Source: Alphaproteobacteria bacterium
GTDB lineage: Bacteria > Pseudomonadota > Alphaproteobacteria > Rhizobiales > Amorphaceae
NCBI GenBank assembly: GCA_030431335.1
Contig: JAUIJH010000026.1
Location: 1-43,392 of the forward strand
DNA length: 43,392 bases
Reading direction: 5' to 3'
Positions 33,357-41,851 of the stretch are shown here, one piece after another (within the stretch, counting starts at the first letter, position 1; each line of letters starts with the position of its first letter). The position numbers and the translations under genes were made by a program. The notes below the pieces were generated by a model that did not search any database, was not told the DNA's origin, and saw only the letters and a program-made list of their open reading frames with translations.

Positions 33357-33848
33357 ATGTCGTCTGGACCGATGGGCCGCTGCCTGTGCGGCAAGATCAG
33401 CTACGACACCGGCAGCGAGCCGCTTTGGGTCACGATCTGCTATTGCCGGTTCTGCCAGCGCGCCACGGGCTCGGATCGCATGATCGAACCGGTTTACGAG
33501 CGCGCGTCTTTCAAGTTCATCGGCGACAGGCCGGCTGTCTACACGCTGCCCTCCGAGGGCAGCGGCAAGAACATCCACGTCCATTTCTGTCCCGATTGCG
33601 GCACCAAGTTGGCGCTGGCGTTCGAACGTTGGCCGGACCGGCTCGGCCTTTACAGCGGGACGCTCGACGATCCCGCGTCGGTCTCGATCACACCGGACAA
33701 CACCAAGCACATCTTCGTCTCCGAAGCGCGTCCGGGGACGATCGTGCCGGCCGGGTTCAAAGCCTTCGAACGGCACGCCACCGATAGCGACGGGACCCCG
33801 ATGGAGCCGATCGTGCATCGTGCGCCTTTCACGGTCGAAGGCCGCTGA
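33357..33848 (+). CDS. GFA-family (glutathione-dependent formaldehyde-activating/CENP-V-like) zinc protein
   Basis: 163 residues. The seven-cysteine GFA pattern is complete: Cys9 and Cys11 (RCLCGKISY), Cys28, Cys30 and Cys33 (CYCRFCQRATGS), and Cys78 and Cys81 (FCPDCGTKL). Members bind zinc, and the founding enzyme condenses formaldehyde with glutathione, although many members do something else. The gene stands alone, 240 bp after the TRAP operon and convergent with the broken dctM; nothing near it points to formaldehyde metabolism. Confidence 0.9.
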   Translation: MSSGPMGRCLCGKISYDTGSEPLWVTICYCRFCQRATGSDRMIEPVYERASFKFIGDRPAVYTLPSEGSGKNIHVHFCPDCGTKLALAFERWPDRLGLYSGTLDDPASVSITPDNTKHIFVSEARPGTIVPAGFKAFERHATDSDGTPMEPIVHRAPFTVEGR

Positions 33849-33917
33849 GCCGCAGCCCGATCCCTCCAATTCCAATGAGGTGCGAATTCTTGCGCGCGGC
33901 CGACGCGCCGGCGCAGC

Positions 33918-35204
33918 TCAGGGGAAGAGGACGCGCGGGAGCCAGAGCGCAAGATCCGGGAAGATGAACAAGAGCGCGAGCAGGATGACGATGGCGAGGA
34001 AGAAGGGCGCGACGCCGATGAAGACGTCGTTGAGCGATCCCCGTCCCCTCAGCCCCTGGATGACGTAGCAGATCATGCCGATGGGCGGCGTCAGCATCGC
34101 CATCTCGCTGACGAGGACGACGATGATGCCGTACCAGATGAGGTCGTAGCCGAGGCCCTCCACGATGGGGGCGAGCACCGTCACGGTCAGCACCACCATC
34201 GGCAGCGCCTCGATGAACATGCCGAGCACGATTTAGATGAGGACGATGAGCAGCATCGTCTCCGTCGGCCCCCAGCCGAGCCCGACGACGAAGTCGTTGA
34301 CCTGCCGCACCAGCCCGATCGAGGCGATCACGAAGTTGAGGAAGAAGGCGAAGATCAGGATCAGCGTGATCACCGCGGAAGTGCGGATCGTGCCGGTGAA
34401 GATGTGCCCCAGCATGGCGAACGACAGCCGCCCGTAGAACGCGGCGAGGACGAGCGCGAACACCACGCCGAGCGCGGCCGCCTCCGTCGGCGTCGCCCAC
34501 CCGGCATAGATCGAGCCGAGCACGATGGTGAGGAGCGCGATCGGCGGGATGAGATCGGGCAGCGTCCGCCAGCGCATCTGCCAGGTCGCGCGCTCGGGCG
34601 TGCCGTCCCAATCCGGGCGCACGATGCAGGCGCCCGCGATCACCGCCATGAAGAGCAGCGTCAGGACCAGCCCCGGCAGGATGCCGGCGACGAACAGCTT
34701 GGGCACCGACGTGTTGGTGAGCGCCGAGAAGACGATCATGTTCATCGACGGCGGGATCAGGATGCCGAGGCTGCCGCCGGCCGCGATCGAGCCGAGGAAC
34801 AGGCGCTCGTGGTAGCCGTGCTTCTCCTGCTCGGGGAGCGCGGCGACGCCGATGGTGGCGACCGTCGCGACCGAGGAGCCCGAGGTCGCCGCGAACAGCG
34901 CCGAGGCGCCGACATTGGCGTGCATCAGCCCGCCCGGCAGCCACGAGAGCCAATAGGTCATCGCCCGGTACATGCGGTTGGCGATGCCCGCGTGCAGGAT
35001 GATCTCGCCCATCAGGATGAACATCGGGATGGTGACGAGCAGGAAGTCGATGCTGTGCGACCAGACGATCTCGCCCATCGCCGTGTGCAGCGGGAAGGGC
35101 GAGAAGGCGGTGTCGAGGAAGAGCCCCAAGACGCCCAGCGCCCCGGCGATGTAGAGCCCCAGCGCGATGAGGACGATCAGCGAGACGAACGTGGCGGCGA
35201 GCAT
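33918..35204 (-). pseudogene. dctM: dctM-type TRAP large permease interrupted by one in-frame TAA
   Basis: From ATG 35204 the minus strand encodes a typical DctM (about 428 residues) in one frame, but codon 324 is TAA (complement of 34233-34235). Before the stop: GSSVATVATIGVAALPEQEKHG, SLGILIPPSMNMIVFSAL and AWATPTEAAALG-type motifs. After it, still in frame: LGMFIEALPMVVL, IVEGLGYDLIWYG and LTPPIGMICYVIQGL, to a normal end at 33918. No frameshift is present and both halves are well preserved, so the lesion is either recent or a sequencing error (for example TAC or TCA read as TAA). It would abolish the importer unless the stop is read through. The matching dctQ and dctP just upstream look intact. 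Confidence 0.85.
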
Positions 35205-35810
35205 CTAGCCGATCCCCCGCGCGCGGTCGGCGAGCGCTTCCTCGTCGCCCGCCGCCAGCGGGCGCGTCACGTCGGGCGCGTGGGCGATCGCCTCCACGAT
35301 GTCGAGGCGGCCGCGCAGCAGCGCGATCGTCGCGCGGAGCGCGAGCACGAAGAGGCAGAGGACGAAGAAGGCGAGCCCCGCGAACCACAGGCTCTGCGGG
35401 ATCCACATCGGCACCTGCAGCGGCGAGTTGGACACCGCGTCGAGCCGCACCGACTTGCGCAATAGCGCGAGCGCGCGCAGCGACAGGAACGCCATCAGGC
35501 CGAGCAGGCTGAGGATCGCGACGACGTCGAGCACGCGCTGCACGACGCGCGGCAGGCGCACATAGACGACGTCGACCCGGATGTGCGCCTTGTCGAACAG
35601 CGTGAAGGCGAAGCCCCACGCCATCGCGACGGCGTAGGCGAAGCCGGAGATCTCGTCGACGCCGGTGATGGCGAAGCCCAGCATCCGGCGGGCGAAGATC
35701 TCGAACACCACGAGCCCGGCGACGATGAGGAGCCCCGCGCCGCCGGCATAGGCGGCGTAGCGGGACAGGCGCATGAGCAGCGCTTCGAGCCGCTCGAGAG
35801 TCGCCAACAC
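35205..35810 (-). CDS. dctQ: TRAP transporter small permease subunit (DctQ)
   Basis: 201 residues, slightly long for DctQ because of a charged C-terminal tail of about 35 residues (LRGRLDIVEAIAHAPDV onward). Four membrane segments at about 20-40, 57-75, 92-115 and 135-160. Typical motifs are VVFEIFARRMLGFAITGVDE and DKAHIRVDVVYVRLP. The stop codon lies immediately before the dctM start at 35204. The gene is between the binding protein and the broken dctM, so it appears functional by itself but is without an intact partner in this window. Confidence 0.9.
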   Translation of the reverse strand: MLATLERLEALLMRLSRYAAYAGGAGLLIVAGLVVFEIFARRMLGFAITGVDEISGFAYAVAMAWGFAFTLFDKAHIRVDVVYVRLPRVVQRVLDVVAILSLLGLMAFLSLRALALLRKSVRLDAVSNSPLQVPMWIPQSLWFAGLAFFVLCLFVLALRATIALLRGRLDIVEAIAHAPDVTRPLAAGDEEALADRARGIG

Positions 35811-35832
35811 CGCGCCCCCGCCCGCGCCGGCC

Positions 35833-36909
35833 CTACTGCGGGTCCGGCAGGGTGACGCCGAAGATCGAGCCGAGCCGCTCGTTCCAGTCGGCGACGCACT
35901 CGGCCCCGCAGCGGTTGGCGAACCGCACCAGCGCCGAGGCGAGGGAGGCTTCCTTCACCGCGGCCTGGTCCTCCGGCGTCACCTCGACCAGGTCGAGGCC
36001 GGTGACGTGGAGGTTCTTCGGCGCGGTCACGGTGACGTCGCAGCGCTCGTCGCCGATGGTGCACCAGATGCCGTTGTTGGTGCCGACTTCGGCCTGCTGC
36101 CAGCCGATCTCGGCCATCTTGTCGATGTGCTCCATGATGAGATCGCGCACCTTCGGGTCGAGGCCGTTCCACCAGTCGACGTTGGCGACCTGCGCCTCCA
36201 CGCCCCATCCGAGCACGAGCGGGTAGAGGTGCGTGGTGACGTCGGTCCACTGCGCGATGTTGCCGGCGGCCGTCCCGGTGACGGCGCCGTCGATGACGCC
36301 CCGCTGCAGGGCGGGGACCACCTCGGCGAAGGGCAGCGTCGTCGGGATGGCGCCGATATATTCCATCAGGTTGGCGGCCGAGACGCCCGACACGCGGATG
36401 CGCTTGCCCTTGAGGTCGGCGAGGCCCTCGATGGGGGTGTTCATCCACACCACCTGCGCCGCCAGCGGCCACATGCCGAGGAGCTTCAGGTCGAGCCGCT
36501 CCTCGTAGATCTTCTCGAGCGTCGGCGCGTAGGCCTCGACGGCCTGTTTCATGGTGGCGAGGTCGGGCACGATGCCGGGCAGGTCGAGCGCGTCGTTCTC
36601 CACCGTGGTGCCGGAGGAGTAGGCGAGGGAGGACATCACCATGTTGGCGGTGCCGAGGCGGGCCATGTCGAAGGCTTCCGGCCCCTTGATGCCGAGCTCG
36701 GTCATCGAGCGGATCGTGGCGGTCAGCTTGCCGTCGGTCTTCTCGTCGATGTCGGTCCAGTAGTCCTCTTCGATCAGCCAGGGGGGCGAGCCCGCGCTGG
36801 TGCCGATGATGGTGAGGTCGGTCTTGGGGAAATCGTCCTGCGCCAGCGCCGGCGCGGCAGCCGCCAGCAGTGCAGCCGTTGTGACGATCCGAAGTATATT
36901 TGCAGTCAT
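35833..36909 (-). CDS. dctP: TRAP transporter solute-binding protein, four-cysteine subtype
   Basis: 358 residues. Signal peptide about 1-23 (LRIVTTAALLAAAAPALA). It keeps the carboxylate-type Arg at residue 172 (GKRIRVSG) and the following FAEVVPALQRGVIDGAVTG. Cysteines at 283, 290, 334 and 338 (WCTIGDERC; RCGAEC) match, in number and spacing, those of the binding protein at 42139, so these two form one subfamily, probably with disulfides in the periplasm. It lies between an M24 hydrolase and dctQ. ATG 36909 follows a strong GGAGGAG site. Confidence 0.92.
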   Translation of the reverse strand: MTANILRIVTTAALLAAAAPALAQDDFPKTDLTIIGTSAGSPPWLIEEDYWTDIDEKTDGKLTATIRSMTELGIKGPEAFDMARLGTANMVMSSLAYSSGTTVENDALDLPGIVPDLATMKQAVEAYAPTLEKIYEERLDLKLLGMWPLAAQVVWMNTPIEGLADLKGKRIRVSGVSAANLMEYIGAIPTTLPFAEVVPALQRGVIDGAVTGTAAGNIAQWTDVTTHLYPLVLGWGVEAQVANVDWWNGLDPKVRDLIMEHIDKMAEIGWQQAEVGTNNGIWCTIGDERCDVTVTAPKNLHVTGLDLVEVTPEDQAAVKEASLASALVRFANRCGAECVADWNERLGSIFGVTLPDPQ

Positions 36910-37012
36910 GATGTCTCCTCCGCTCCGGTCAAGCCAGGATGAAAGGCGTGAAACCTTCCGTGCGCGTCGTCTCCCAGGTCGTGTTTCGTTGTCGTGCGGT
37001 CATTCAATCGGG

Positions 37013-38146
37013 CTATTCGACGATGTACGGCGCATCGGTCGCGATCTTTGCCGACAACAGCTCCGGCGCGCCCTCGGTAACGAGGAACATGTCCTGCAGG
37101 TGCCAGTGCTTGTAGTGAGGCTCCAGGGCGAGAACCATGCCGGTTTCCAGCACCAGGTCGCTGCCGCGGGCGAGGATCGGCGCCTGCTGGTGCCACCAGG
37201 AGCCGACGCCGTGGCCGACGAGGAGCGAGCCGTAGGCCCAGCCCGCCTTCTCGAACTCGCGCATCACGAAGTCGAAGATGTCGCCGCTGCGCGCGCCGGG
37301 GCGGCACTGGTCGACGGTGGCGAGGTAGATCTCGCGGTTGGTGTCGTATTCGCCCTTCTGCTCGGCGGTCGGCTTGCCGAAGACGAGGCTGCGCGACTGG
37401 TGGCCCGGATAGCCGTCGAGGTAGGCGACATAGTCGGTGCGCATCGCGTCGCCGGGGCCGAACACGGTGTCGCCCTCGCCGGCGTAGGCGATGGTGTTGG
37501 TGCTCGAATTGAGGATGCCGTGCGCCCAGCCTGCGCCGCGCTCCAGGCACGCGGCGATGAGGCGGGCGTGCGCGTCCCGCTCCGTGTCGCCGACCTTGAT
37601 GGTGGCGAACATGTCGAGGAAGGCGTCGTCGAGCATGTCGGCGCCGCGCCGGAGCGCCGCGATCTCGGCGTCGGTCTTGATCCAGCGCACCTCGTCCATG
37701 GTCGCCGTGCAGTCGACCATGGTGAGGTTCGGCAGCGCCGACGCCACCTCGCCCCAATGGAGCGTGCTGACATAGTTCTTCTCGAAGCCGACGCGCGCCT
37801 TGTCGAGCCCGTACTCGGCCAGCACCTCGGCGACCTTGGCGTAGGGGCTCTCGACGTAGCCCTCGTAGATGTCGACGCGGGCGATGCGCGAATCGCGCCG
37901 GGTGAGGCCGGCGGCGATCGAGTTGGCGATGACCACGGGCTCGCCCTCGCGCGGCCACACCACGAGGATGCCGCGATCCGCGTCGGTCAGGTCGAGGAGA
38001 CGCGCCAGCGTCCCGGGATATACGACGCCCGACAGGTACGTCACGTTGATCCCGGAGCGCACGACGACGGCATCGAGCCGGTCGCGCTCCATGAGCGCCG
38101 CCAGACGCTCCGGGTTCATCAAGCTGGTATCGCCGACGAGAGACAC
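37013..38146 (-). CDS. M24-family creatinase/Xaa-Pro-dipeptidase-like hydrolase with altered metal site
   Basis: 377 residues from GTG 38146 (GGAG seven bases upstream); ATG 38119 is the alternative. An N-terminal creatinase domain (about 10-145) precedes a pita-bread catalytic domain (MDEVRWIKTDAEIAALRRGA onward). Of the five metal-ligand positions in M24 aminopeptidases, Asp238, His312 (GHGVG) and Glu342 (ALEPHY) are kept. The second Asp is His249 (GYPGHQSR) and the last Glu is Gln351 (LQDMFLV). This resembles metal-free creatinase-like or ectoine-hydrolase-like members more than aminopeptidases. It is first in an operon with dctP, dctQ and the broken dctM, so it should act on the imported compound, probably cleaving a C-N bond. 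Confidence 0.88.
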   Translation of the reverse strand: MSLVGDTSLMNPERLAALMERDRLDAVVVRSGINVTYLSGVVYPGTLARLLDLTDADRGILVVWPREGEPVVIANSIAAGLTRRDSRIARVDIYEGYVESPYAKVAEVLAEYGLDKARVGFEKNYVSTLHWGEVASALPNLTMVDCTATMDEVRWIKTDAEIAALRRGADMLDDAFLDMFATIKVGDTERDAHARLIAACLERGAGWAHGILNSSTNTIAYAGEGDTVFGPGDAMRTDYVAYLDGYPGHQSRSLVFGKPTAEQKGEYDTNREIYLATVDQCRPGARSGDIFDFVMREFEKAGWAYGSLLVGHGVGSWWHQQAPILARGSDLVLETGMVLALEPHYKHWHLQDMFLVTEGAPELLSAKIATDAPYIVE

Positions 38147-38354
38147 TCGCACGCTCCGATTTCGATGTTGGTCACGCCGTTGCGCACCGCGCCGAGGGCG
38201 CCGCCGCAAAAGCGATCAGTTTACGCCCAATTAGCAGGCGACGTGATGAATACACCGGCAACATGCAGCCTATGCTTGAATGTTGCGGGTGACTTCATCG
38301 CCGGCATGCTGAGAAATTTGATTTCGTCGGTCAAATACTTAGTTTTTATTGATT

Positions 38355-38371
38355 CATAGCATCATGCTATG
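38355..38371. promoter_or_regulatory. 17-bp palindrome, likely LysR box
   Basis: CATAGCA-TCA-TGCTATG is a perfect inverted repeat that contains ATAGC-N5-GCTAT and so satisfies the T-N11-A LysR consensus. It lies 29 bp before the preferred LysR start (38400) in an AT-rich divergent region, fitting autoregulation and control of the M24-TRAP operon. Confidence 0.6.
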
Positions 38372-38399
38372 GGATATCGCTTCCGAGGGCGCCCAATGC

Positions 38400-39359
38400 A
38401 TGGACGGCCCTCGGCTCGGCTCCAACGGCAGCGCGGCGGACGGCATGAACTTGAGGCACATGGAGGTGTTCCGCGCGGTCTATCATGCGCGCAGCATCAG
38501 CGGCGCGGCGCGGTCGCTCGCCATCTCGCAGCCGTCGGTCAGCCGCATGGTGCGCTCGCTGGAGGATCGGCTCGGCTACCCGCTGTTCTCGCTGCGCAAG
38601 GGGCGCATCGTGCCCACGCGCGAGGCCGACCGGCTCGTCGCCGAGGTGGACGGCGTGTTCGAGGCGGTGGGCCGCGTCGACCGCATGGCGCGGGACCTGC
38701 GGCAGGGGGCGTTCGACCGGGTGGCGGTGGTGGCGGTCACCTCCATCGCGGTGGGGATCCTGCCCGAGGCGCTGCGCGAGGTCGCCGCCCGCTTCCCCCG
38801 CGTGCCGATCTCGCTCGACGCGCTCAACCTCGCCGACCAGATCGGCGCCGTCGCCCGCGCCGACGCCGACCTCGGCATCGCCATCAACGTGCCGCCGCTG
38901 GCCGGGTTCGAGCGCCGGCGCCTCGCCAACGCGCACTTCGTCGCCGTGCTGCACAAGGACCACCCCTACGCCGCGCGGGACATGCTCGCCCTGGCCGACT
39001 TCGCCGTCATGCCCACCATCTTGCCGCCGCCGGGCAGCCCGCTCGGCAAGATCGTGCACGGCGCGTTCGCCGCGGCGCGGATCGGGCCGATGCCCAGCGT
39101 GACGGTGAACTCGCCGATCCCCACCGGCGCGCTCATCCGAGCCTTCCGCGGCCTCAGCATCCTCGACGGGCTGACCGCCCGGCTGATCGGCGACCCCGAC
39201 CTCGTGGTCCGCCCGCTCGCCGAGCCCATCGCCTTTCCCGTGCACGCCTTCTGGCAGGAGCCCGCCAAGCTGTCCCTGCCGCAGATGGACCTCGTCGAGC
39301 GCGTCGAGGCCCATCTGCGGCAATTGCTGGCCCCGGCCCACGCGGCCGTCGCGGGCTGA
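38400..39359 (+). CDS. LysR-family transcriptional regulator of the divergent M24-TRAP operon
   Basis: 319 residues from ATG 38400. The helix-turn-helix lies in MNLRHMEVFRAVYHARSISG and AISQPSVSRMVRSLEDRLGY, and the effector domain starts near RVAVVAVTSIAVGILPEAL. Upstream starts at 38349 and 38364 are rejected because the 17-bp operator palindrome would fall inside or across them; ATG 38445 (MNLRHMEV) is also possible. It diverges from the M24 hydrolase gene across 253 bp of AT-rich sequence and is most likely its regulator. Confidence 0.92.
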   Translation: MDGPRLGSNGSAADGMNLRHMEVFRAVYHARSISGAARSLAISQPSVSRMVRSLEDRLGYPLFSLRKGRIVPTREADRLVAEVDGVFEAVGRVDRMARDLRQGAFDRVAVVAVTSIAVGILPEALREVAARFPRVPISLDALNLADQIGAVARADADLGIAINVPPLAGFERRRLANAHFVAVLHKDHPYAARDMLALADFAVMPTILPPPGSPLGKIVHGAFAAARIGPMPSVTVNSPIPTGALIRAFRGLSILDGLTARLIGDPDLVVRPLAEPIAFPVHAFWQEPAKLSLPQMDLVERVEAHLRQLLAPAHAAVAG

Positions 39360-39390
39360 GCGGGCGGGCCGCTCGACGCCTTCGTTCGAT

Positions 39391-39401
39391 TTTCGTCGAA
39401 A
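39391..39401. promoter_or_regulatory. Small inverted repeat upstream of arsR-type gene
   Basis: TTTCG-T-CGAAA, with a wider TTCGA / TCGAA pairing around it, about 40 bp before the ArsR-family start and just upstream of a TTGACG (39407-39412). Candidate autoregulatory site; short, so weak. Confidence 0.3.
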
Positions 39402-39441
39402 TAGGTTTGACGGCCCTTCGCCCGGCGGGCATGGTATTTTT

Positions 39442-39771
39442 ATGAATGTCGAAATAGCGGCGCGGCAGCTCGAGGCTCTGGGGAACGTGACGCGGCTTGA
39501 GGTCTATCGCACGCTGGTGCGCTCGGGGCCGGACGGGCTGGCCGTGGGCCATCTCCAGCAGCGCCTCGGCGTCGCGGCCTCCACGCTGTCCCACCACCTC
39601 AAATACCTCGTGGATCGCGGCCTCATCACGCAGGAGCGGCAGGCGACGACGCTGATCTGTCGCGCCGAATATCCGGCGATGAACGCTCTCATCGGCTTCC
39701 TCGCCGACGAATGCTGCGCCGATACGCGCCTCGCCGGCGCACCGGCCCTCCCCGCAGGGGCGCGCAAGTGA
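39442..39771 (+). CDS. ArsR-family metalloregulator with C-terminal Cys pair
   Basis: 109 residues. Winged helix with LGNVTRLEVYRTLVRSGPDG and recognition helix VAASTLSHHLKYL (44-56). The classical ELCVCDL metal site of helix 3 is absent. Instead Cys91-Cys92 (ADECCAD) lie near the C-terminus, plus Cys73. A C-terminal CC is common in proteobacterial ArsR proteins linked to arsenite or antimonite sensing. The MFS gene begins 47 bp downstream. A role in metalloid-induced efflux is likely but not certain. The ribosome site is weak and the TATTTT box is just before the ATG, so a leaderless start is possible. Confidence 0.88.
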   Translation: MNVEIAARQLEALGNVTRLEVYRTLVRSGPDGLAVGHLQQRLGVAASTLSHHLKYLVDRGLITQERQATTLICRAEYPAMNALIGFLADECCADTRLAGAPALPAGARK

Positions 39772-39817
39772 GCGGTCCTTCGGCCGGTTCGCCTCTGCCC
39801 ATCGCCGGCGAGGCCGT

Positions 39818-41038
39818 GTGACACTCCAGACGGCGGTCGGCGCGCCGGAGGAAGCGGCGTACTGGTCCCAGCGCCACCGGATCATCACCGCGCTCGGGGT
39901 GACCCAGATCCTCGCCTGGGGCTCGTCCTACTATCTGCTCGCGGTGCTCGCCCGGCCGATCAGCCAGTCGACCGGCTGGGGCTACGGCTGGGTGGTGGGC
40001 GGCCTCACCCTCGGCCTTCTCGTCTCGGGCCTCGTGTCCCGCCGCGTCGGCCGGCTGATCGACACCCACGGCGGCCGGCCGGTGCTCGCGACGAGTTCGG
40101 TGTGCCTCGGCCTCGGCCTCGCGCTTCTGGCCGTGGCGGGCAGCCTGCCGGTCTATCTCCTTGCCTGGGTCGTGCTCGGCGCCGGCATGGGGGCGGGGCT
40201 CTACGACGCCGCGTTCTCCACCCTCGGCAGGATCTACGGCACCCGCGGCCGCAAGGCGATCACGCTGCTCACGCTGTGGGGCGGCTTCGCCAGCACGGTC
40301 TGCTGGCCGCTCTCGGCCTTCCTGGCCGAGGCCATCGGCTGGCGCGGCACGTGCCTCGTCTATGCCGGGCTTCAGCTCGCGCTCGCGCTGCCCTTGCATC
40401 TCTTCGTGCTGCCCACCGAGGCGCGGCGCCACCAGGCCCGCCCCACCGCCGATCTCTCCACGCCCGGCAACCCGCCGGCCGACACGGCAAGAGCGCGCCT
40501 CATCGTGATCCTCGCGGTGATCGTGACGACGGCGGGCGTCATCTCCGCCACCTGGTCGGTCCACCTGATCGCGATCCTCCAGGCGCAGGGCGCCACGCTC
40601 GCCGCGGCGGTCGCCCTCGGCGCGCTCGTCGGGCCGTCCCAGGTCGGCGCGCGCGTCGTGGAGATGCTCGGCGGAGGCCGGCATCACCCGATCTGGACGC
40701 TCGCCGCCTCGGTCCTCCTCATCATGACGGGCCTCGCCCTCCTCGCCATCGGCTTCCCGGTCCCCGCCCTGGCGCTGGTCGCCTATGGCGCGGGCCAGGG
40801 CATCTTCTCGATCGCGCGCGGCACGTTCCCCCTCGCGCTGTTCGGCGCCGAGGGCTACGGGCGCCTGATGGGCCAGCTCGCCACGCCGAGCCTGATCGCG
40901 CAGGCGCTCGCCCCCTCCGCGGCCGCCCTGCTGATCGTCAACGCCGGAACCCACGCGACGGTCGTCGTCCTCACGCTCCTGGCCGGCGCCAACGTGCTCG
41001 GTGTCGCCCTCCTTTGGCGGGTGGCCCGCATCCGCTGA
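39818..41038 (+). CDS. Major facilitator superfamily transporter
   Basis: 406 residues with 12 predicted membrane segments in two halves. The loop 2-3 motif is RRVGRLIDTHGGRPV. The first half runs ALGVTQILAWGSSYYLLAVL to about residue 205, a hydrophilic loop (RRHQARPTADLSTPGNPPAD) follows, and the second half begins LIVILAVIVTTAGVI. It starts with GTG at 39818. It follows the ArsR gene in the same direction, so an efflux role for a metalloid or small drug is plausible; no sequence feature fixes the substrate. Confidence 0.88.
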   Translation: MTLQTAVGAPEEAAYWSQRHRIITALGVTQILAWGSSYYLLAVLARPISQSTGWGYGWVVGGLTLGLLVSGLVSRRVGRLIDTHGGRPVLATSSVCLGLGLALLAVAGSLPVYLLAWVVLGAGMGAGLYDAAFSTLGRIYGTRGRKAITLLTLWGGFASTVCWPLSAFLAEAIGWRGTCLVYAGLQLALALPLHLFVLPTEARRHQARPTADLSTPGNPPADTARARLIVILAVIVTTAGVISATWSVHLIAILQAQGATLAAAVALGALVGPSQVGARVVEMLGGGRHHPIWTLAASVLLIMTGLALLAIGFPVPALALVAYGAGQGIFSIARGTFPLALFGAEGYGRLMGQLATPSLIAQALAPSAAALLIVNAGTHATVVVLTLLAGANVLGVALLWRVARIR

Positions 41039-41074
41039 CAGCCCGGCGCCGGTTTTCGCACGGTGACGCGGCGG

Positions 41075-41851
41075 TTAGCGCGGCGTCCGCCCCATCGCAT
41101 CGAACGCGCCGGCCGGCATTTCGGCCACCGTGCGGAAGATGCTGCCCCATCCGGCGACCTGCGCCGGGTCGAGCCCCACCGCGCGCAAGGCCGATGCCGC
41201 CGTGATCGCGACGCTGTCGATGATCGGGATCGCGAACTCGGCCTCCAGCGCCTCGGCGATCGGCGCGCCGCGGAAGTTCGTGCAGACGATGGCGATCGCA
41301 TCCGGCCCGCTGGCCGCCACGTCCCGGACCATCGCCCTGATCTCGTCCCGGCCGAAGGTGGCGAAGGAGAAGTTGTCTTTCTCCTCGCGCCGCCGCTCGG
41401 CCACCACGTCGATCCCGCCGGCGGCGTAGTTGGCGACGATCCGCTCCTGGATCTCGCCGATATAAGGGGTGACGAGGCCGAGCCGCTTGACCCCCAGCGC
41501 CCGCAACACCGCGTCGTAGGACAGCATCGTGGAGGTCGCCGGGATGCCCGTCGCCGCCTCGATCCGCGCCGTCAGCGCGCGGTCCTTGTCGAGCCCGAGC
41601 CACGACGCCGAGGTGCCGTTCCAGGCGATCAGGTGCACCCGCGCCTCCGCCAGCCGGTGCGCCGCCTCGATGATGGGCGCATCGTCGAACTGGTCCTGCG
41701 AGGCCTCCGACATGGAGATCTCGGTCACCCTGAAGCGTCCGAAATGCACCGAGGCGGCCTCGCCGAAGGGGGCGAACATGGCCGCCGTATAGGGCTCCAG
41801 CACGGTGTTGGACGAGGGCGTGAGCATGCCCACGCGGCGCGTTTGGCTCAT
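41075..41851 (-). CDS. Maleate cis-trans isomerase / arylmalonate decarboxylase-like protein (Asp/Glu racemase superfamily)
   Basis: 258 residues. Family opening RVGMLTPSSNTVLEP (6-20). Racemases and maleate isomerases use two Cys. Here the first position is Gly79 in AWNGTSASWLG, and the second is Cys190 in VCTNFRG. Arylmalonate decarboxylase has exactly this Gly (Gly74-Thr-Ser) plus one Cys (Cys188) arrangement, at nearly the same spacing, and decarboxylates malonates. The protein could thus be a one-Cys decarboxylase rather than a racemase. ATG 41851 is used; the frame is open further upstream without family similarity. It is divergent from the TRAP binding protein at 42139 across 287 bp. 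Confidence 0.85.
   Translation of the reverse strand: MSQTRRVGMLTPSSNTVLEPYTAAMFAPFGEAASVHFGRFRVTEISMSEASQDQFDDAPIIEAAHRLAEARVHLIAWNGTSASWLGLDKDRALTARIEAATGIPATSTMLSYDAVLRALGVKRLGLVTPYIGEIQERIVANYAAGGIDVVAERRREEKDNFSFATFGRDEIRAMVRDVAASGPDAIAIVCTNFRGAPIAEALEAEFAIPIIDSVAITAASALRAVGLDPAQVAGWGSIFRTVAEMPAGAFDAMGRTPR

Noticed and set aside
38349..38399. Upstream TTG/ATG starts adding 12-17 residues to the LysR protein
   Set aside because: They would place the 17-bp operator palindrome within the coding region, and LysR proteins start close to the first helix.
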